DNA of 60,000 nucleotides, from NCBI GenBank assembly GCA_914767715.1, contig OU612071.1:22815681-22875680 (forward strand), given 5' to 3'. The notes under the pieces are model-generated. The model did not search any database, was not told the origin of the DNA, and saw nothing but the letters and a program-made list of their open reading frames with translations. This DNA is from Membranipora membranacea. Its lineage: Eukaryota; Bryozoa; Gymnolaemata; Cheilostomatida; Membraniporidae. Positions 55,049 to 60,000 of the stretch are shown here, piece after piece (the first letter of the stretch is position 1; each line of letters starts with the position of its first letter). The position numbers and the translations under genes are program-made.

Positions 55049-56309
55049 TTACAGAAATACTACGAAATTCCTCTACTCCATTTAATATTTGGAAAACAGC
55101 TTACAGTCACATGTTCTAAATTCTCAACTGAGGATACCAGACCTAAATCTTAAGTGTACATTCAAGTAGGCCTACTGCAATCTACAAATATCAAAATAGT
55201 TCGTCTTAGTTAAAATACTAGTCAAACAGTTCTCAAAACTTGTGAACATGGATTTTAGACTTCTACAGCAGCCAGATATTATATCTAGTAAATTCTCCAT
55301 TGTAAATACAAAGGTCCAAGTGAAACTAGGCCTTTATTTATCTATGGTATCGGCAGTAGACAAACAAGTATGAGGGTTTAGTTAGTACACAAATAGCCAA
55401 AGTTCTAGCTTGCTTCATGTTAGGTACCACAAGTTGACAGCTGTGGTCATCACCAGGTGACAGCTAGCTGTCTCACTCATCTTATTGGGTGGTCTGATGC
55501 TGAGCATCAAGCTACCTTACAATTTGGTCTAGATAATGGTGTTACTACTTCTCTAAAAAAGTACAGGTGAGATAAGCTGCGAAATCAATTCAAATTCAGT
55601 GCTATGCATCCCCCCCCCCAAAAGAGTCAGCCTTGAGCTGTTTTGTTTAACATATTTTAGGTATGAGAATAATAACAATAGTTTTTCCTACCTGCTGTCC
55701 ATTCTGTTAAACACACAACCATCAATGACTGCTGGATGAAAAAATCCACCTATGCCTGGCTCTCCTGTCATGTTCTTCTCTGTGGGCTTTCATCACTGTG
55801 TATAGGAGAAAACAGACATTCACAGTTTAATTGTTATGCTATTTGAACCACACTATTCACATCTACACAGTAATCAATAATATTTGCTATAATGTAATCA
55901 AAGTATTAATAATCTTTGGTGTAATGAATGAAAGACAAGATTATGTAACATTCTGACGATGACAAAAGCCAATTCATGAGATGTTAGGCCATAATTCATT
56001 GAAATCCTAACTAGCTATTCTCAGCTATTTTTTCTTTTTCATAGAAAACCAACCACTGACAAGTAAGTTGAAAACAAAAGACTCATGTTGTTGATGTCAA
56101 CATAAAAACCATGCTGGAGATTTGTGCAGCTTCAAAATATCTATAGTATGATTGAAGTATTCGGTTACATCTGAGCCTATTCTACCCTATCTAATGTAGG
56201 CCTATACCCCAAAGCCACACCATACCTTTATAATTTTACTAGCTTCAGGCTCTGTTCATTTGGAGGGAAATCAACACAGTTTTCCCACTCTTCTTTCTGC
56301 TAATTTTAT
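55049..56309. other. Spacer, no gene recognised
   Basis: Contains a run of 9-10 C near 55611 and AGGCCTA motifs. No coding signal on either strand. Confidence 0.45.
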
Positions 56310-56630
56310 ATCAGCCTTCTTGTAACAATCTAATTGTCGGCAACTTCAATCTTCCAGATATTGACTGGAGTAACCATTCTCCAAGATCCTGCATTACACA
56401 AATCTTTGCTTAACCTTGTAGATTCCTCTGACTTAGAACAAAATGTCTGAGGATCAACTCACAGACATGGCAATACGCTAGATCTAGTCCTGACCAATCT
56501 GGCTACTCAGACCACCACCTTATAACCTTCGAACTCTACGCCAAAGCCCTTGTTTCTCACGCCATAAGTAACAACAACACCCTCCCATATCATATATTCA
56601 AAAATGCAAAAATCTCTGAGATTAGATAGA
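56310..56630 (+). pseudogene. Non-LTR retrotransposon endonuclease fragment
   Basis: Frames on the plus strand read NNLIVGNFNLPDIDWSNHS, then LLNLVDSSDLEQNV, a stop, then HGNTLDLVLTN, and in another frame SDHHLITFELYAKA. 'GDFNxPDIxW...LxxLV...NxLDLVxT...SDHxxI' is the end of the apurinic-type endonuclease of CR1/Jockey elements, with the catalytic SDH present and GDF changed to GNF. Frameshifts and stops show decay. No RT follows. Confidence 0.75.
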
Positions 56631-59474
56631 AAACTCAAACCATCCACTTGGATATCCATGCAGAGAAACGGTTTGGGAGATATCACATAGGCAAAACCTA
56701 GCCGACAGTATCCTACTGATGAAAACCCAGACAGGGCTCGGAAGCAATCAAAATACTGTGATTTTCTTGTTAACTGTGATTACAAATCTTATATAAGAGC
56801 ATGCATGAAATAAACATTTAAAGAGGTAGGAATCGAAGGGGGTGCACAGGGATTAATCATGTGAAGTGACAGGCAAGACCATTGGCTGATCAATGTAATT
56901 AGAGGCGGAGAATGGCCTTGGTCTCCGCCTCTAACAGCCAGTCCACGTTGCGTTCTCAAGTGGTCAAGTGTGTTATATAAGAAATTGTGATTTGCAGACA
57001 CCCATAAATAAAGTTGAATAGAAGCTATGATATAGCTATTGTTGTGTTGGCTCATCACACTTGGGATTATAGGGTTTAATTACAACGGTCAATTTCAATC
57101 TTGACAACGGTATCTAGGCAACCTCTAAAACCACAAAATCATAACGTCAAAACTGACCAATAAGAGCTCGTATATTTTGAAGCGGATGATTTGAAATCAT
57201 CGGAACTGGGCAATTTCGTATGACATCAGTCATATTTTCACCACTTTCCAATGCCATTATTGCAATGAAAATTTATTGGGCATGTGTATCACACAATTCC
57301 GCATCAGCTTGTCTGATTCCCATTAAAAATAATTCACTGCTTCTCCTCTTAATTCCGAAAAAGCAGGAGGAATTTGAATGCTGCTAACCCCATTTGAATT
57401 TGATATGGATGGGTGATCGCTTTACATTGACTGGCCCTTATATACCGGTCGAGGCACTTTAAATAATCAGAGGAACTGCTCCGGCTTGTAAGCTTCAAAA
57501 TGAGCCCAAGAACAGCTCAATTGGTCAATCAGGACTGAAGTTGTAACTTATCCAAGTAAGGCCTTGCTGACGCTCCCTCGAGGACCTTGCGCAGGGGGTT
57601 TGATCAATGAACTAGGTTTAGTTCATTGGTGTGATGTCATAGACATACAGCTTCCTTCACCCAGAAGACTTTTTAAGCTTCTCGTTGCAAGAAAAACTAT
57701 GTTTTCCTACCCCCACAGTACATATACCTATACATAATTGCCTATTAACATACTATCTCACCTCGTTCTGATATAGTGCAACGATATATTTTGAAAAATC
57801 AGATAAAATTAAGCATTTCATAATATGATTGCTCTAATTTTGGCTTAAAATAAATGATAACAAGGGCAAAATTACACTCCCACTGCGGGACGCGCAGAGT
57901 GGTACTCTGGGTCGAGAGTTCGTCCGCGGAGACCTCCTGGTTTCTGGGTCTACCAACTTGTCATGTATGACAGTTCCATATACATAAAAATAACGAATAT
58001 TGCTCAAAAACCCTGATGTGACCTTACACCCAGGTTTTCCGATATAATGAGCGATTATTGAAAGGGTCTACTTCAATACCTCATAACACAGCTTGTCATG
58101 AGGTCTAGTTTTCAACCTATTTAAACCAATTGCATTCATTTTTAACTGTATTACAAAGTCACACTCTGTTAAACACTAGCTAGAACGGGGCAAATTACAC
58201 TTATCACATAATAATTAACCACAACAAAATTTTAAGAGCTTCAGCGAGTTGGGTGCGGCAAAGTGACGCCGGCAGGAGACTTTCAGGGTCCCCCAGACCA
58301 ACCCAGCGTGCAAGGTGATGCACAACCAGATATAGAGCCCAGCCATCTTGTCATGTATGTCTAAAGCGACAGAGCGATTTAAGTCTGCCTGTAGTCTGAT
58401 TATCTCTTGTACATTGCTGCCAAATTAAACCAGGATCAAACAACATTCAGACAGAAATCAAAACCAGTCACACATCTATATGATCTAATTTGTTACACAG
58501 GCAGCGTGCCTGAGTTATTTAGGCTTCAAACATGAACACGTTCTCTACACAATCCAAGCCAACAATGGGTCAATGACATGCAGCTGGGTTTTGAGGTACT
58601 GGAGCAAACGAACAAACATCATGGCCGACACCAATATAATTTTGGAAACACTGCGACAATGAGCAGTCAACACTAAACCCTCTTCACACTCCTACCAACC
58701 AGGCCCTTCTGACCTTCTTCACTTAGCTCTCAGGCCTATCCTGGAACCCACACCACCAGTAGCAATTTGTTATAAGCAGCAACAAAAAGCAGTTAAATTC
58801 ATTTGCAACAGATAACCCATAAGTATTAGGCCTACTTCTTTGTGTGCAAATAATTTATAGATAGAAGATGAAAAAAATAGTAATAGACAAACCAAGGAGT
58901 AAAAAAATATTTTCTCCTTGAACCAGGGAGAACTCTCCCTGCTTGAACAACAAAAATAGATATCATCTACTTAAATTCCACACTCTATATAGTTGTACAA
59001 ATACTCACATGCACTAGACATTCGTCATCAACATGGTCGGAATACATTGTTAGGCCCTTTCTTCCTACCACCAGTCACACCTGCACCAACGAGTCATATC
59101 TTGACCAAGGAGTACTCCCTGTCTTGACTGATCCATGTGCCAGGTTAAAGTTCAGATATGTTCTGATCTATCTGATTGGTCAAAATATTCTCACAAAAAT
59201 AATATATAGGGCAGGGTGCAGACAACTCTTTAGATTTTCACTTTTTGTCACTTTATTGTATTGCTTCTTTTGGGCTCCCTGCACACAAAGCTGTCTTCAA
59301 TTTCACTGAGTTGGAACTTTAGCGACAGAGGACTGAGGACTAGGAGGAATAAAGTTTCCTTAAACAAACTTGTCAAATTGATGATAATCTAGAGCAGCAG
59401 CATTTAACTCAGGATGGCAGCATTAGAGCTGCAACAACTTAATATCCAATTGTTTCCTCTACTCTTTTTTCTCT
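56631..59474. other. Spacer with hairpins, no gene recognised
   Basis: Contains a 17-base palindrome at 57185-57201 (GATGATTTGAAATCATC), a hairpin with 10-bp stem at 57605-57628, and two GC-rich patches (57880-57950 and 58245-58335), each followed by CTTGTCATGTATG. Open frames are short and without motifs. Confidence 0.4.
57605..57628. repeat. Perfect 10-bp hairpin
   Basis: CAATGAACTA pairs with TAGTTCATTG across a four-base loop. It sits just after a GC-rich TTGCGCAGGGGG patch. Confidence 0.8.
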
Positions 59475-59702
59475 ATGATACTTTTAAATTTCTTGCCACA
59501 AGTTGGTGTTACTGGTATGTGGGGTAGAGTGAATAGTGTATTCGTCGGCAAGGCTTTTAGGGGGCTTGACCCTATCAATTTTCAGCGTGTCAATTTTGAA
59601 AATCCTCTTGAAAGCTATAAACCTTTAATAACCAGGCACCCAGAGGGGCATTGTGAGATTGGTTGGGATTATGAATGGATTAGGCTGGTTGATATGGGCT
59701 GA
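59475..59702 (+). CDS. Open frame of 75 residues, function unknown
   Basis: Reads FLPQVGVTGMWGRVNSVFVG and later HPEGHCEIGWDYEWIRLVDM before TGA. The composition is protein-like and GC is raised, but there is no recognised motif. It may be one exon. Confidence 0.3.
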   Translation: MILLNFLPQVGVTGMWGRVNSVFVGKAFRGLDPINFQRVNFENPLESYKPLITRHPEGHCEIGWDYEWIRLVDMG

Positions 59703-59781
59703 TTTGCCAATTCTTACATGTGTTGAGGTTATAAAGATGTCACCAATGAGTTTTAAACTGATATTTTTGACATAAGGTAGG

Positions 59782-60000
59782 CTATGGCCAGAAATGTGAT
59801 ATTGCCGCTGTCTGAATCATTTTCAAGCAAGTCTCAATTGAAGATGCCCGTCGAATGAAGTAACACCCATGCATAATGTTTGTTGCAGCAATGTCAAAAT
59901 CATCAAGCAGCTCATGAATGAGCTCCCTAATTCGATAAATTTTCCATGGACGGTTTCTGCAGCAAGCCAATCGATAATTTTCCTTCCAAAATGGGCTGGA
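59782..60000 (-). CDS. Open frame running off the right edge, function unknown
   Basis: The minus-strand frame is open from the window edge to its stop at 59782. It reads ACCRNRPWKIYRIRELIHEL, IAATNIMHGCYFIRRASSIE, and would extend beyond 60000. Helical and charged, not recognised. Partial. Confidence 0.3.
   Translation of the reverse strand, partial: SSPFWKENYRLACCRNRPWKIYRIRELIHELLDDFDIAATNIMHGCYFIRRASSIETCLKMIQTAAISHFWP

Noticed and set aside
57550-57650. Possible snRNA (U1- or U4-like) because of TTGCGCAG and a hairpin
   Set aside because: The match to core snRNA sequence is only a few bases, and these RNAs are normally very conserved.
1-60000. tRNA genes, rRNA, CRISPR arrays, prokaryotic operons
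   Set aside because: No cloverleaf with a GTTCGAATCC-type arm, no rRNA core motif, and no regularly spaced repeats with spacers were seen.

Overview
This window is nuclear DNA from a eukaryote, most likely an invertebrate animal (probably marine). It is AT-rich, its coding fragments are split by GT-AG introns, and its repeats are animal-type: a Mag-like Ty3/gypsy element, CR1/Rex1- and Jockey-type non-LTR retrotransposons, and DNA transposons of the MULE, P/THAP9-like and EnSpm/CACTA-like kinds. No bacterial operon, rRNA, tRNA or CRISPR array was found, and no intact host gene could be recognised. Nearly every recognisable coding stretch belongs to a mobile element, and most are broken.

Bases 1-7990 (minus strand) are a three-level nest. 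A Jockey/CR1-type element (B; halves at 1-394 and about 6891-7990) is interrupted by a CR1/Rex1-type element (A; about 395-6890). A is interrupted in turn, inside its catalytic YADD codons, by a complete LTR retrotransposon (1202-6090). That element has 210-bp LTRs differing at one base, a 5-bp target duplication ATCAG, a tRNA-Leu-like primer site, a polypurine tract, and gag and pol in one frame separated by a single TGA in the leaky context TGA-CTA-G.

Bases 8975-20540 (plus strand) hold a series of decayed, intron-containing transposon genes: a transposase-like protein with two frameshifts, a PIF1-type helicase C-terminus, a PHD finger, MULE transposase pieces, P-element-like transposase exons, an RGR-rich exon and a DUF4218-type exon pair from a CACTA-like element. 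Bases 28824-39718 (plus strand) repeat part of this set: a PIF1-type helicase in several exons, a second copy of the same MULE family, a YqaJ-type exonuclease, a PIF1 Walker A exon and a P-like transposase C-terminus. PIF1 is followed by the MULE piece in the same order and orientation in both blocks.

The rest is repeats and spacer. It includes a foldback element (20.7-21.07 kb), a 0.42-kb repeat present twice, a 2-kb transposase-bearing repeat present twice, a dispersed family with four copies, an exact 203-bp direct repeat around one of those copies, and a 2.4-2.6-kb tandem duplication (50.07-55.05 kb) carrying a short reading frame kept open in both units. Non-LTR endonuclease fragments lie at 40.6 and 56.3 kb. 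The last 3 kb show nothing identifiable. Protein families were assigned by eye from motifs; no database search was possible.
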